NCBI GenBank assembly: GCA_944323845.1
Contig: CALUUA010000010.1
Span: 1-64,000, forward strand
Length of the DNA stretch: 64,000 nucleotides
Origin: an uncultured Bacteroidales bacterium
Lineage (GTDB): Bacteria; Bacteroidota; Bacteroidia; Bacteroidales; UBA932
Direction: 5' to 3'
Shown: piece after piece, positions 54,311-63,819 of the stretch
Position numbering within the stretch: position 1 is the stretch's first letter
Layout of the letters: each line of letters opens with the position of its first letter
Program-made: the position numbers and the translations under genes
Notes under the pieces: generated by a model
The model's database searches: none
Seen by the model: the letters and a program-made list of their open reading frames with translations, nothing else
Told to the model about the DNA's origin: nothing

Positions 54311-55624
54311 ATGAGTTCATTTGTCATAGAAGGCGGATACAGGCTTTCGGGAGCCATCCGCCCGCAGGGTGCCAAGAACGAGGCGCTCGAAGTGATATGC
54401 GCCGTCCTGCTTACGGAAGAAGAGGTCGTCATTTCGAATGTCCCTGAAATTCTGGATGTAAGAAACCTCATCATCCTGCTGGAAGGAATGGGCGTGAAGG
54501 TCAGGCGTCTGGAAAAGGGGAAATATTCATTCAAGGCGGACGATATCGACCCGTCCTATGTCGAGAGTCCTGAATTCGTGCGGAAATGTGCTGCGCTCAG
54601 GGGGTCAGTGATGATAACAGGACCGCTTCTGGCCCGTTTCGGCCATGCGTATTTCCCGAAACCAGGAGGGGACAAGATCGGCCGGCGCAGGGTCGACACC
54701 CATATCACCGGCATGCAGAATCTCGGGGCGTCGCTGCACTATGACCAGCAGATGAAGGCCTATTACCTGCATATCCCGGCCGGCACCCATCTGAAAGGCA
54801 GCTATATGCTTCTCGATGAGGCTTCGGTGACAGGAACCGCCAACATTCTGATGGCCTCGGTGCTTGCCGAAGGCCGGACAGTGATCTACAACGCCGCCTG
54901 CGAACCTTATGTCCAGCAGTTGAGCCGGATGCTGGCAAATATGGGGGCGAAGATCGAGGGTATAGGTTCCAATATGCTGACAATTACCGGAGTGGAGTCT
55001 CTTCACGGGACAGAGCACGCCATCCTTCCGGACATGATAGAGATAGGCAGTTTCATAGGAATGGCTGCCATGAACAGGAGTTCCATCACCATAAAGGATG
55101 TCTCCTTCTCGAATCTCGGCATTATCCCGGAGTCTTTCCGCCGGCTGGGCGTGAATCTGGAACAGAGGGGCGACGATATCCATGTCCCGGAGCAGGACAG
55201 CTATGTGATAGAGTCATTCCTCGACGGATCCATCATGACCATAGCGGACGCCCCGTGGCCCGGACTTACTCCCGATTTGCTGAGCGTGATGCTCGTGGTC
55301 GCCACGCAGTGCCGGGGAAGCGTGCTCATCCATCAGAAAATGTTCGAAAGCCGTCTGTTTTTCGTGGACCACCTCATAGATATGGGGGCGCAGATCCTCC
55401 TCTGCGATCCGCACAGGGCTGTAGTCATCGGACACGACCACAAGTTCCAGCTGAAAGCGAACAATATGCTTTCTCCTGACATCAGGGCCGGTATCGCACT
55501 TCTGATTGCAGCGATGTCGGCAAAGGGCACCAGCGTTATCGGGAATATAGAGCAGATAGACCGCGGCTACGAGGATATAGATATCCGTCTCAACGCCTTA
55601 GGCGCGCATATTACACGTCAGTGA
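54311..55624 (+). CDS. murA: UDP-N-acetylglucosamine 1-carboxyvinyltransferase, Cys-to-Asp variant
   Basis: The 437-residue enzyme adds enolpyruvate to UDP-GlcNAc, the first committed step of peptidoglycan synthesis. It shows the substrate Lys/Asn motif QGAKNEALE (19-27), the segment FPKPGGDKIGRRRVDTHI (115-132), and AMSAKGTSVIGNIEQIDRGYEDI near the C-terminus. In most MurA the loop reads PGGCxIG; here Asp121 takes the place of that Cys. Natural Asp enzymes are active and insensitive to fosfomycin, so the organism should be intrinsically tolerant at this target. It is convergent with the O-methyltransferase gene, 9 bases away. Confidence 0.97.
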   Translation: MSSFVIEGGYRLSGAIRPQGAKNEALEVICAVLLTEEEVVISNVPEILDVRNLIILLEGMGVKVRRLEKGKYSFKADDIDPSYVESPEFVRKCAALRGSVMITGPLLARFGHAYFPKPGGDKIGRRRVDTHITGMQNLGASLHYDQQMKAYYLHIPAGTHLKGSYMLLDEASVTGTANILMASVLAEGRTVIYNAACEPYVQQLSRMLANMGAKIEGIGSNMLTITGVESLHGTEHAILPDMIEIGSFIGMAAMNRSSITIKDVSFSNLGIIPESFRRLGVNLEQRGDDIHVPEQDSYVIESFLDGSIMTIADAPWPGLTPDLLSVMLVVATQCRGSVLIHQKMFESRLFFVDHLIDMGAQILLCDPHRAVVIGHDHKFQLKANNMLSPDIRAGIALLIAAMSAKGTSVIGNIEQIDRGYEDIDIRLNALGAHITRQ

Positions 55625-55633
55625 CGGTCTTTT

Positions 55634-56293
55634 TCAGCGGATTTTTCTGATGAAGTTCAGGCCGTCCCTGACAGGGATTATGACCGATTCGGTGCGGGGG
55701 TCTGCCGCTACCATGTCGTTGAATGCCGTTATGCCGGCGGTCTGCCTGTCCGCAGGCAGGGGATCCTGATACACTTTCCCGTCCCACAAGACATTGTCGG
55801 CCATGATGTAGCCCCCTTTTTTCACGATGTCGAATACAAGTCGGTAGTATTCCGGATACTCCCTTTTGTTGGCGTCTATGTAGACCAGATCATATTCAGG
55901 CCTTGTCTTGTCATGCAGAATTTCCTGACGCAGCCTTTCCAGACTTTTCCTGGCATCGCCGACAATCAGGCTGATTTTCTTTTCCAGACCGGCCCGCCGG
56001 AATCCCTCCAAAATCAGATCTTCCAGTTCGTCATTTACCTCTAAAGTATCCAGGTGCCCGTTTTCGGGCAATGCCATCGCGAGGCACACCGACGAATATC
56101 CGGTAAAAGTGCCTATTTCCAGAATATTCTTAGGGGAAACCGCTTCCGCCAGCATTTTCAGAAACCGCCCCTGTACGGCTCCTGTCAGCATCCGCGCGTG
56201 ATTCGTCCGTATGTGGGTCTGTTTCCCGATCCATTCCAAAGCTTCGGTCTGCCGTGTGGAATGGTCCTCTATATATTTTTCAGACGCGTTCAT
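55634..56293 (-). CDS. SAM-dependent O-methyltransferase, COMT-like
   Basis: The 219-residue cytosolic enzyme belongs to the small catechol-type O-methyltransferase family (PF01596): ARMLTGAVQGRFLKMLAEAVSPKNILEIGTFTGYSSVCLAMALP holds the SAM-binding glycine loop, LEVNDELEDL the acidic ribose ligand, and YDLVYIDANKREYPEYYRLV the metal-binding Asp. MADNVLWDGKV follows. The acceptor substrate is not known. It starts 28 bases downstream of the M16 peptidase gene on the same strand. Confidence 0.9.
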   Translation of the reverse strand: MNASEKYIEDHSTRQTEALEWIGKQTHIRTNHARMLTGAVQGRFLKMLAEAVSPKNILEIGTFTGYSSVCLAMALPENGHLDTLEVNDELEDLILEGFRRAGLEKKISLIVGDARKSLERLRQEILHDKTRPEYDLVYIDANKREYPEYYRLVFDIVKKGGYIMADNVLWDGKVYQDPLPADRQTAGITAFNDMVAADPRTESVIIPVRDGLNFIRKIR

Positions 56294-56321
56294 GTAGGGG
56301 ATTTTTACATTTTTTGAAAAT

Positions 56322-57590
56322 TTACAGGAAGACTAACCTGCACAGCGAGTCCTCGTCGAAAATCTTCTGCGCCGCAGTCATGATCTGTTCCGCGGTCACA
56401 GACTCTATCTTCTTCCTCGTGCTTTCATCGGAGAGGACGCATCCGTATGCCAGAAGACTCTTGCCCATGGCCAGACACTGTGTTTCCCCGTTGTCGGAAC
56501 TGATGGCCATCTGCCCCAGAAACTGCTTCTTGGCCGCTGTCAGACGCGCCGGCTTCATCGGTCTGGTCTGGAGTTTCCTGATTTCCGCCGATATGGCTCC
56601 GGTGCATTTTTCCAGATTTTCCTTGTCGCAGCCGAGGCTTACAGCCACTATGCCGCTGTCCGAATACTGGGTGTAAGTGCATTCCACCCCGTACACCCAT
56701 CCGTTTTTCTCCCGGAGTTCATAGTTCAGGATGGAATTGCTGGCAGGGCCGCCCAGAATATTGCACAGCAGTACGGTCGCTATCCTGTCGGATTCCTCGT
56801 ACAGAGAGGGTCCCAGATTCCCTATGATGCAGTTTACCTGATGATTCTTCTTATTCACTGTCTTGTCGAACTTCACTGCATCCGGCTTGCGCAGATTCAT
56901 CCTCGGGACTGCCATGCCCGCCGGACTTCCATTTTCAGCCATGTCTGACGAAGCGGGAACGCTGTCCGGGAACCATTTTGCCGCCAGTTTTTCCGCAAAC
57001 TTTTCCATTCTGGATTCATCTATGTCAGCCACAATGCTGAAAGCCATTTTCTGCGGGATGAATTTTTCCTTGACGAATTCCAGAAGCTCTTCCCGGCGGA
57101 TTTTCTTTACCGAGGAACTTGTGCCCAGTATCGGCGAGGCAAGCGGATGTCCGGAGAACAGCATTTCCTCGAACTTGTCGTATATGTCATCGGCAGGGGA
57201 GTCCTTATAGGAATTGATCTCATCTATCACCACCCCTTTCTCGACGTTCACTTCCATATCAGGGAAAGTGGCGCTGGTGGCGAGTTCGAACAGCAGGTTG
57301 GCAGCTTTCGGCAGATCCTCTTTCAGGACGGTAGCGTGTATTACGATTTCCTCCTTGGTGGTAAATGCATTCAGTTCCCCGCCGAGACGGTCCAGATATC
57401 CGTTTATGACTGACGCGCTTTTCTTTTTCGTGCCCTTGAATATGGTGTGTTCCGTGAAATGCGCCAGTCCGGAATTGTAGCCGGCTTCGTCGCGGGTTCC
57501 GCATTTGATGCTCAATGCGCAGTAGGCTGCAGCGGCGCCGGTTCTTTTTACTGCATATTGAAGTCCGCAGTCAAGTCTTCCGAATTTCAT
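56322..57590 (-). CDS. M16-family zinc peptidase (processing-peptidase type)
   Basis: The 422-residue protein has the inverted zinc motif HFTEH (about 44-48 in GLAHFTEHTIFKGTKK) and the downstream Glu region VIDEINSYKDSPADDIYDKFEE near residue 125. Both M16 half domains are present: the inactive C-terminal one covers about residues 215-422 with GLQY-like YGVECTYTQYSDSGIVAVSLGCD. No signal peptide is seen, so it is probably cytoplasmic. It starts 12 bases after the stop of the secreted protein gene upstream. Substrate is unknown. Confidence 0.92.
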   Translation of the reverse strand: MKFGRLDCGLQYAVKRTGAAAAYCALSIKCGTRDEAGYNSGLAHFTEHTIFKGTKKKSASVINGYLDRLGGELNAFTTKEEIVIHATVLKEDLPKAANLLFELATSATFPDMEVNVEKGVVIDEINSYKDSPADDIYDKFEEMLFSGHPLASPILGTSSSVKKIRREELLEFVKEKFIPQKMAFSIVADIDESRMEKFAEKLAAKWFPDSVPASSDMAENGSPAGMAVPRMNLRKPDAVKFDKTVNKKNHQVNCIIGNLGPSLYEESDRIATVLLCNILGGPASNSILNYELREKNGWVYGVECTYTQYSDSGIVAVSLGCDKENLEKCTGAISAEIRKLQTRPMKPARLTAAKKQFLGQMAISSDNGETQCLAMGKSLLAYGCVLSDESTRKKIESVTAEQIMTAAQKIFDEDSLCRLVFL

Positions 57591-57602
57591 TTTCCAGATT
57601 GT

Positions 57603-58445
57603 TTACCTGTCCGCTATCCTGTCCAAATCTTCCGGCAGGAACCCAGGTCCGAAACGGTCGGATATCCTGTGTCTCCTGAAATAGCACAAGGTATGCGTCC
57701 GGGCGTCTATCAGCATCTTGTAGCACCAGGAGCCGTTCTTCCTGTCTGAAGGATATACAGTGAAACTGATGACGGCATCCGGAGTGTGCTCCATCATCAT
57801 GTCATCGGCAATATCCGTGTCAGTGACGAATATGCCGTATTCTTCGTATTCCTTCAGCATATCTTCCGTGATCCCGGCTCCAAGGTCGTCACGGGCGATG
57901 ATGATTTCCTTTTCACGGGTCGAAGCAATGTTCTCGTTGCAGCTGCCCAATCCTGAATATCCGGCCACATCGGTTTCCATGGCCTTCAGTATATGCTCCT
58001 GAATGATGTCGATCATGGCAGGCAGGAATATGAATTCCCTGCCGGAAGGATCTTCCGTGGACATTATCGGCACTGTCACCACATCCAGCATCCGGCCTAT
58101 TCCTTTTTCGGCAGCCGCCCCGCCCTTGACTACGGAAAGCATGGTGAGACCCGGACGGGATTCCTTCCTGAACTGGCTTTTTACGGCCAGCATGAAATAG
58201 TAGCTGTCATCGGTCTTCAGGGCTTCGAACTCTTTCATGGAGCAGAATTCGAACGGCGATATCCTCCACCTGTTCTGCACTTCGTCCTCGAAAGACTGGT
58301 CGAAGAACATGTTTCCTGTCAGGACCACCTTGATGGTCTTTTCTGTGAAGTCCTCTATTTTCGTTTTCTTCGTGTTTATCTGGGCCTGTGCCGACATTGC
58401 CAGAGGCAGAAGGACAGCCATGACCGTAATGAGCAGTTTCCTCAT
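57603..58445 (-). CDS. Conserved Bacteroidales-type exported protein, function unknown
   Basis: The 280-residue protein has a cleavable signal peptide (MRKLLITVMAVLLPLAMSAQAQ). I do not recognise a named domain. The body is mixed alpha/beta, with IKVVLTGNMFFDQSFEDEVQNRWRISPFEFCSMKEFEAL at the start and a glycine/charged middle (VKGGAAAEKGIGRMLDVVTVPIMS). Its end is rich in Arg and aromatics (HTLCYFRRHRISDRFGPGF). It is probably periplasmic. It lies upstream of the M16 peptidase in the same operon and diverges from dnaX. Confidence 0.75.
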   Translation of the reverse strand: MRKLLITVMAVLLPLAMSAQAQINTKKTKIEDFTEKTIKVVLTGNMFFDQSFEDEVQNRWRISPFEFCSMKEFEALKTDDSYYFMLAVKSQFRKESRPGLTMLSVVKGGAAAEKGIGRMLDVVTVPIMSTEDPSGREFIFLPAMIDIIQEHILKAMETDVAGYSGLGSCNENIASTREKEIIIARDDLGAGITEDMLKEYEEYGIFVTDTDIADDMMMEHTPDAVISFTVYPSDRKNGSWCYKMLIDARTHTLCYFRRHRISDRFGPGFLPEDLDRIADR

Positions 58446-58535
58446 GATACCGTGACATTAAAATTACTCTCGGGCGCCATGCAAAAATTTCACCCCATTT
58501 TCATTTTTCCGTCCGCAAATTTACAAAATAATGCG

Positions 58536-58543
58536 TATTTTTG
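58536..58543 (+). promoter_or_regulatory. Candidate -7 element of dnaX
   Basis: TATTTTTG at 58536-58543 fits TAnnTTTG; no TTG lies at the expected distance. A small hairpin, GAAGT-TCT-ACTTC at 58561-58573, lies in the predicted leader, 12 bases before the ATG. Confidence 0.4.
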
Positions 58544-58584
58544 TAAGATAACAATTACTCGAAGTTCTACTTCAGGATAATCAT

Positions 58585-60402
58585 ATGTCAGAATACATAG
58601 TATCAGCCAGAAAATACAGACCGGACAGTTTCGATTCGCTTGTCGGGCAGGAAAACATAGCCCGCACCCTCAAGAATTCCATCCAGAGGGGGCAGCTGGC
58701 CCATGCATATCTTTTCTGCGGCCCGCGCGGAGTCGGCAAGACCAGTACGGCCAGGATTTTCGCCAAGACCATAAACTGTGCGGATCCGGGCCCGGACATG
58801 GAGCCTTGCGGCAAATGCGAGTCCTGCCTGTCCTTTGCCGAAGGCAGATCCTACTGCATACATGAACTGGACGCGGCTTCGAACAACGGGGTAGACGATA
58901 TCAAGGCCCTTATAGATCAGGTGCGCATCCCTCCGCAGACAGGAAAATACAGCGTCTACATCATAGACGAGGTCCATATGCTCAGTTCTGCGGCGTTCAA
59001 TGCATTCCTGAAGACTCTGGAAGAGCCTCCGGCATACGCCATCTTCATTCTGGCCACCACGGAGAAGCACAAGATACTGCCTACCATCCTTTCCAGATGC
59101 CAGACATATGATTTCAACCGCATATCAGTCGAAGGCATAGTTGGGAATCTTAAGTCCATAGCGGAGAAAGAAGGCGTGGATATAGATGAAGAGTCCCTGC
59201 ACGTGATAGCGATGAAGGCGGACGGTGCCATGAGGGACGCCCTTACCATTTTCGACCAGACAGTGGCTTTCTGCGGGAAGGAAGTCAGATATGAGGAGGT
59301 CATCAGGAATCTCAACGTCCTGGACTATGAATATTCGTTCCGCCTGACCGATGCATTTCTGGCCGGCGATTACAAGACGGCTTTCCTGACATTCGACGAG
59401 ATATTGTCCAAGGGATTCAACGCCCTTCATTTCGTCTCGGCCTTGAGTTCGCATTTCCGGGATCTGCTTGTGAGCAAGACATCCGGTCTGGACTCCCTGC
59501 TTGATCTTCCGGCTTCCCTGAAAAAACGCTACGCAGGGCAGGCCGCGCTATGCCCTCTGCCGTTCATATATGAGGCCATGAATATCACCGTGCAGTGCGA
59601 GTCTGCGTACAGAGCCAGCTCGAACCAGAGGTTTCTCATAGAGCTGACCCTTATGAAACTTTGCGCCCTTCCGGCCAGACTGTCGGGAAAACAGGCTTTT
59701 GCCGAACCTTCTGTTGCCGGTGCCCCGGCAATGCCTGCGGCTCCGGGGAAACCTGCCCCTGCTCCGCAGCCTGAAACTGCTTCCGCCGCGGCTCCTGCTC
59801 CGCAGCCTGAACCCGTCTCTGCACCGGCTCCGCCGAAGCCGGCTCCTGAAACGGAAGTTCCGTCGAAGCCTGCCGCCGAACCGGCTGAAGCCGGACAGGA
59901 CAGCGGAAAGACGCCGGCTCCGAGAAAGCCCCGCGGCACACGTGCGACTTCCATGTCCCTGCATTCTATCATGGAGAATGAAACCGGTGCCGCAGCTTCG
60001 GTTTCAGGTACGGGAGCGGGAAATGCCGCTGCCGTTTCTGACGAAGGCCTTCTGGCGTTATGGCCCGAACTGGTCAGGATGTACGCATCCCGTCCGAGGC
60101 TGTCCAATACCTTGACTTCGGCGAAACTGTCCGCAGGGCAGAAAGACGGTGTGAGAGTGATTACCTTTACTGTCCTGAATGCGGCGCAGAAAGAATGGAT
60201 AGAGACCAAGATGCTGCATGAACTCGAAGGGAATTTCGCACGGATTTCCGGAGTCCGCGGCATCCGCCTTGCAGTGGACATAGAGCCTGAAGAAGACCGC
60301 CCGCAGGTAAACTACATGCCCAGCGAAAAACTGAACGACCTGATGTCCAAGAATGACGAGGTGCGGAATCTGGTATCGGATTTCGGCCTTGACCTTAAAT
60401 GA
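58585..60402 (+). CDS. dnaX: DNA polymerase III subunit gamma/tau
   Basis: The 605-residue clamp-loader ATPase starts [20 protein letters not shown]. It has Walker [19 protein letters not shown] (near 44-61), a zinc module ([17 protein letters not shown]), Walker B/DExx [25 protein letters not shown], sensor 1 [17 protein letters not shown] and the arginine-finger SRC. A Pro/Ala/Glu-rich linker (near 370-450) joins a C-terminal domain. No slippery A-AAA-AAG site for a short gamma form is visible, so only the full-length product is predicted. Confidence 0.97.
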   Translation: MSEYIVSARKYRPDSFDSLVGQENIARTLKNSIQRGQLAHAYLFCGPRGVGKTSTARIFAKTINCADPGPDMEPCGKCESCLSFAEGRSYCIHELDAASNNGVDDIKALIDQVRIPPQTGKYSVYIIDEVHMLSSAAFNAFLKTLEEPPAYAIFILATTEKHKILPTILSRCQTYDFNRISVEGIVGNLKSIAEKEGVDIDEESLHVIAMKADGAMRDALTIFDQTVAFCGKEVRYEEVIRNLNVLDYEYSFRLTDAFLAGDYKTAFLTFDEILSKGFNALHFVSALSSHFRDLLVSKTSGLDSLLDLPASLKKRYAGQAALCPLPFIYEAMNITVQCESAYRASSNQRFLIELTLMKLCALPARLSGKQAFAEPSVAGAPAMPAAPGKPAPAPQPETASAAAPAPQPEPVSAPAPPKPAPETEVPSKPAAEPAEAGQDSGKTPAPRKPRGTRATSMSLHSIMENETGAAASVSGTGAGNAAAVSDEGLLALWPELVRMYASRPRLSNTLTSAKLSAGQKDGVRVITFTVLNAAQKEWIETKMLHELEGNFARISGVRGIRLAVDIEPEEDRPQVNYMPSEKLNDLMSKNDEVRNLVSDFGLDLK

Positions 60403-60412
60403 TACATGCCTT

Positions 60413-61159
60413 ATGAAATTGCGTTGCGAGAATCTGGTAAAGAAATACGGTGTCCGGACAGTGGTGAAAGGAGTGTCCATGGAAGTGGAACAGGGCGAGA
60501 TCGTCGGATTCCTCGGCCCGAACGGAGCCGGCAAGACCACCAGTTTCTATATGATTACCGGTCTTATCGTCCCTAATGCCGGAAAGATATATCTGGACGA
60601 TGAGGACATCACCGGTCTGCCCATGTACAAGAGGGCGCAGAAAGGGGTGGGCTACCTCGCCCAGGAAGCCTCTGTGTTCAGAAGGATGTCAGTGGAGGAC
60701 AATATCATGTCTGTCATGGAGATGTCCTCTTTCACGAAGGCGGAACGGAAGGAGAGGCTGGAATCCCTCATAGACGAGTTCAACCTCCACAAGGTCCGCA
60801 AAAGTCTCGGGATACAGCTTTCCGGGGGCGAACGCCGCCGCTGCGAGATTGCCAGGGCTCTGGCCATAGATCCGAAGTTCATCCTGCTGGACGAACCTTT
60901 CGCCGGAGTGGACCCTATAGCCGTGGAGGATATCCAGCATATTATAGCCAAACTCAAATACAAGAATATCGGTGTCATCATCACCGACCATAATGTCGGC
61001 GAGACATTGGCTATCATCGACAGGGCCTATCTGCTTTATGAGGGCAATATCCTGCAGAGCGGCACGCCTGAAGAGCTTGCGGCCGATGAAGAAGTGCGGA
61101 CGAAATATCTCGGATCGACATTCGTCCTGAAGCGTTCGGCTGCCGTCACCGGCAAATGA
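60413..61159 (+). CDS. lptB: LPS export ABC transporter ATP-binding protein
   Basis: The 248-residue ATPase from ATG 60413 ([20 protein letters not shown]) has Walker [11 protein letters not shown], the LptB-type Q-loop region [22 protein letters not shown], the signature [15 protein letters not shown], Walker [21 protein letters not shown] and the switch His [12 protein letters not shown]. It powers extraction of lipopolysaccharide from the inner membrane with LptFG, which are not in the window. It follows dnaX by 10 bases. Confidence 0.96.
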   Translation: MKLRCENLVKKYGVRTVVKGVSMEVEQGEIVGFLGPNGAGKTTSFYMITGLIVPNAGKIYLDDEDITGLPMYKRAQKGVGYLAQEASVFRRMSVEDNIMSVMEMSSFTKAERKERLESLIDEFNLHKVRKSLGIQLSGGERRRCEIARALAIDPKFILLDEPFAGVDPIAVEDIQHIIAKLKYKNIGVIITDHNVGETLAIIDRAYLLYEGNILQSGTPEELAADEEVRTKYLGSTFVLKRSAAVTGK

Positions 61160-61162
61160 AAA

Positions 61163-61197
61163 GAGGGTGACCAAAAAGGGATTTTTGGCCACCCTCA
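61163..61197. terminator. Terminator between lptB and efp
   Basis: GAGGGTG-A-CCAAAAA pairs with TTTTTGG-C-CACCCTC around the loop GGGA, with one A-C mismatch. It lies just after the lptB stop, between convergent genes. Confidence 0.75.
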
Positions 61198-61200
61198 AAC

Positions 61201-61322
61201 GTCTTTCTTCGAAAGACTATACCCTTCTAAACCCCCTGCACCCCCTATTAGGGGGATTTCGCTCCTTCCAGTCGCGGTCACTTCGTGACTTTTGACCCAC
61301 CTCCTTCATTCTGACCTATGTA
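61201..61322. repeat. Cluster of small palindromes between lptB and efp
   Basis: Three hairpins follow the terminator: GTCTTTC-TTC-GAAAGAC (61201-61217), CCCCCTATTAGGGGG (61242-61256) and GTCACTTCGTGAC (61278-61290). The C-rich stretch around 61231-61256 resembles dispersed intergenic palindromic repeats. No reading frame or known RNA family is seen. Confidence 0.5.
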
Positions 61323-61328
61323 GTGGGC

Positions 61329-61895
61329 TTATTTCACACGCTCGCCGTAAGTCCTGTCAGTGGTGTTCACCCTGATTTTCTCTCCCTGATTGATGAAGAG
61401 AGGAACCATAATCATGGCTCCGGTTTCAAGAGTCGCCTCTTTCAGAGCATTGGTAGAGGCTGTGTCACCCTTGACGGCAGGTTCGGTGTAAGTCACCTCA
61501 AGTTCCACATATGTAGGAAGTTCGCAGGTAAGGCATCTTTCCTCATCGGCGAGGAACATCATTTCCACATGCTGGCCTTCTTTCATCAGGTCGGCATTGT
61601 CCACCAGATCGGCATCGAGGTGTATCTGCTCGAAAGTCTCCTCATGCATGAAGTTGAATCCGTCCTCATCCTTGTAAAGGAACTGGTAAGGACGTCTTTC
61701 CACATTGATTGTCTCGATCTTGGCACCTGCAGTGAAAGTATTCTCAAGTATGCGGCCGTTCTCCAGATTGCGGAGTTTGGTCTTCACGAAAGCCGGACCT
61801 TTACCCGGTTTTACATGCTGGAACCATACGATAGAGCATGGCTTGCCGTTGTAGTTGATGTAAAGTCCGTTCTTGAAATCAGCTGTTGTTGCCAT
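61329..61895 (-). CDS. efp: Elongation factor P
   Basis: The 188-residue factor rescues ribosomes stalled on proline runs. It has the three-domain EF-P plan, with the tip loop VKPGKGPAFVKTKLRN carrying Lys32 at the position modified in many bacteria, then FLADEERCLTCELPTYVELEVTYTEPAVKGDT and the C-terminal GAMIMVPLFINQGEKIRVNTTDRTYGERVK. No EpmA-type modification gene is in the window. Confidence 0.98.
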   Translation of the reverse strand: MATTADFKNGLYINYNGKPCSIVWFQHVKPGKGPAFVKTKLRNLENGRILENTFTAGAKIETINVERRPYQFLYKDEDGFNFMHEETFEQIHLDADLVDNADLMKEGQHVEMMFLADEERCLTCELPTYVELEVTYTEPAVKGDTASTNALKEATLETGAMIMVPLFINQGEKIRVNTTDRTYGERVK

Positions 61896-61970
61896 ATATT
61901 TTCTTTTAATAAGGATTATTCCGGAATTGCGGCTGCAAAAATATAAAAATGAATCGTTTTTGCCAAATTT

Positions 61971-62942
61971 TTATATCCGGCTGGAAGTCTGCTGAAGATC
62001 TTCTTCCGCATTGAAAGCCAGAATGCTGTTGGCGATGTCTTCCAGCAGCCATTTCGGGGTGGATGCCGCGCCGCATACCCCTACCTTGTCGTCTTCCCTG
62101 AACCATTCTCTCCGGATTTCGTCGGGAGTCTCTATGTGATAAGTGCGGATATTCAGAGCCTTGCACCTGTCGCACAGCACCTTGCCGTTCGAACTTGCCT
62201 TCCCGGACACGAATATCAGTATGTCATGTTCGATGGCGAATCTGGACAGCCGCGCATGTCTGGTCGCAACCTGAGAGCAGATAGTTTCGTGAACGGTCAG
62301 CAACCCTCTTCCGGCGAATCTCTGCATGGGCAGCTCGTTTTCCTTGGCCATGAGTTCCTGAAGCCTGGCGCAGATGGACGAGTATTCGGCGGGACTCTTC
62401 GTGGTCTGTGAAAAGATCTCGATATGCCTTTTCAGGTCCACTTTTCCTTGGGCTATGGCTTCTTCGAGCATCTTCATGTTCTCCACCACTACGGCATTCC
62501 CTTCGGCCTGGCCTACCAGACCCAGCACTTCGGCATGTCCTGGTTTTCCGAAAATTATTATCTGTCCGTCCACGGATCCGTCCTTGATCGCCGAATATGC
62601 CTCCCTGATGCTTTCCTGCAGCTTGAGCACCACAGGGCAAGTGCAGTCGATGACGTTGAAATGCACCTGTGCGGCTTTTTCATAAGTGGACGGGGGCTCT
62701 CCATGGGCGCGTATCAGCAGCATCTCCCCGCCGGCGTCCTGCATTTCCTCCAGATCTTCCTTGTCTATGGTGACAAGTCCCTTGGCCTCGAGTCTGGACA
62801 GTTCCGCGTCGTTGTGGACTATCGCTCCGAGTGAATACAGCCGGCCTTTAGGCCCGTCAAGCTGTTCTTCCGCCTTCTTTATCGCTCTGGTGACTCCGGC
62901 GCAGAACCCGGAATTGGCATCTATGTCAACAGTCAGTTTCAT
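61971..62942 (-). CDS. ispH: 4-hydroxy-3-methylbut-2-enyl diphosphate reductase
   Basis: The 323-residue iron-sulfur enzyme makes isopentenyl and dimethylallyl diphosphate in the last step of the MEP pathway. The three cluster Cys are in SGFCAGVTRAIKKAEEQL (Cys14), VIDCTCPVVLKLQE and ETICSQVATRHA; IRAHGEPP and IFVSGKASSNGKVL are substrate-site motifs. It ends 75 bases before the efp start on the same strand; cmk lies 35 bases upstream. Confidence 0.97.
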   Translation of the reverse strand: MKLTVDIDANSGFCAGVTRAIKKAEEQLDGPKGRLYSLGAIVHNDAELSRLEAKGLVTIDKEDLEEMQDAGGEMLLIRAHGEPPSTYEKAAQVHFNVIDCTCPVVLKLQESIREAYSAIKDGSVDGQIIIFGKPGHAEVLGLVGQAEGNAVVVENMKMLEEAIAQGKVDLKRHIEIFSQTTKSPAEYSSICARLQELMAKENELPMQRFAGRGLLTVHETICSQVATRHARLSRFAIEHDILIFVSGKASSNGKVLCDRCKALNIRTYHIETPDEIRREWFREDDKVGVCGAASTPKWLLEDIANSILAFNAEEDLQQTSSRI

Positions 62943-62977
62943 AAGTTATCTTAAACCCCAGCCCGTTATATAAAATA

Positions 62978-63673
62978 TCATTCATTGCCGAATTTTCCGG
63001 CAATGAGTTTTTTGATCCAGACCATCTGGTCCTCGAGCGTCATGTCGGAATTGTCGAGCACGATGGCATCGTCCGCCTTTGTCAGCGGAGAGACTTTCCT
63101 GTGAGAGTCTATGTAATCCCTTTCCCGGACGTTCTCCAGAACATCCTCGAAGGATACCTTTTCGCCTTTCCCCTGCATTTCCTTCATCCTTCTCATGGCT
63201 CTGACCTGAGGGTCGGCCGTCATGAAGATTTTCAGTTCGGCATCCGGAAAGACAGTCGAGCCTATGTCCCTTCCGTCTATGACCACCCTCTTCCTTGCTC
63301 CCAGTTCCCGAAGTTTCCTGTCTACGAATTGCCTGACTTCAGGCAATGCCGATATGGGACTGACTTTCCTGGATATGGGGAGGCTCCGGATCTCTTTTTC
63401 GATGCATCGCTCACCCATGAAGGTATTCCCGCCTTCGTGTCCGTCAGCGAAATGCAGGTCCAGAGTATCGAGAGCGTCCTTCAGGGCTGCGGTGTCTATG
63501 ACGTTCCGTTCGTCTATGAGCCCGTGCTCTACGGCGTACAGCGTGACACCTCTATACAATGCGCCTGAATCCAGGTACATAAACCCGAATTCCTGCGCAA
63601 TGAGTTTTGCGAATGAACTTTTACCTGTCGAAGAATAGCCGTCGATGGCTATGATGATATCCGGTACATGCAT
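62978..63673 (-). CDS. cmk: Cytidylate kinase
   Basis: The 231-residue kinase phosphorylates CMP and dCMP. It has the P-loop IAIDGYSSTGKSSFAKLIA near residues 8-26, the NMP-binding YLDSGALYRGVTLYAVEHG, the motif RKRVVIDGRDIGSTVFPDAELKIFMTAD and the lid region RDYIDSHRKVSPLTKADDAIVLDNS. TAATTTTG at 63709-63702 (minus) is a candidate -7 box, and TCAGAT-6-ATCTGA (63684-63701) lies at the predicted transcript start. It heads a cmk-ispH run. Confidence 0.97.
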   Translation of the reverse strand: MHVPDIIIAIDGYSSTGKSSFAKLIAQEFGFMYLDSGALYRGVTLYAVEHGLIDERNVIDTAALKDALDTLDLHFADGHEGGNTFMGERCIEKEIRSLPISRKVSPISALPEVRQFVDRKLRELGARKRVVIDGRDIGSTVFPDAELKIFMTADPQVRAMRRMKEMQGKGEKVSFEDVLENVRERDYIDSHRKVSPLTKADDAIVLDNSDMTLEDQMVWIKKLIAGKFGNE

Positions 63674-63751
63674 CGTACTGATTTCAGATTTCTTTATCTG
63701 ACAAAATTACAAAAAAAATCAAAACCCCTTTCCCCGTGACGGAAAAAGTCC

Positions 63752-63806
63752 GATATTTGTATGAAGGCGGCCGAAAAGGGCGTTTGCGGTTTTTCTGCCG
63801 CCCTTC
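63752..63806 (+). promoter_or_regulatory. Promoter-like box and leader hairpin of the response regulator
   Basis: GATATTTG at 63752-63759 differs from TAnnTTTG by one base; the transcript would start near 63765. A long hairpin follows at once: GAAGGCGGCCGAAAA (63763-63777) pairs with TTTTTCTGCCGCCCTTC (63790-63806), with one mismatch and a bulge. It ends 13 bases before the ATG, so nearly the whole leader is this stem. Confidence 0.5.
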
Positions 63807-63819
63807 AATATCAAAAAAT

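Noticed and set aside
59515..59535. Possible programmed frameshift site in dnaX at an A6 run
   Set aside because: In the reading frame the run follows G as two AAA codons and is followed by CGC, not the A-AAA-AAG heptamer; no downstream stem is placed for it.
61231..61290. tRNA-like or structured RNA gene after lptB
   Set aside because: The hairpins do not form a cloverleaf, and no T-loop (GGTTCGAATCC-type) or CCA end is present.
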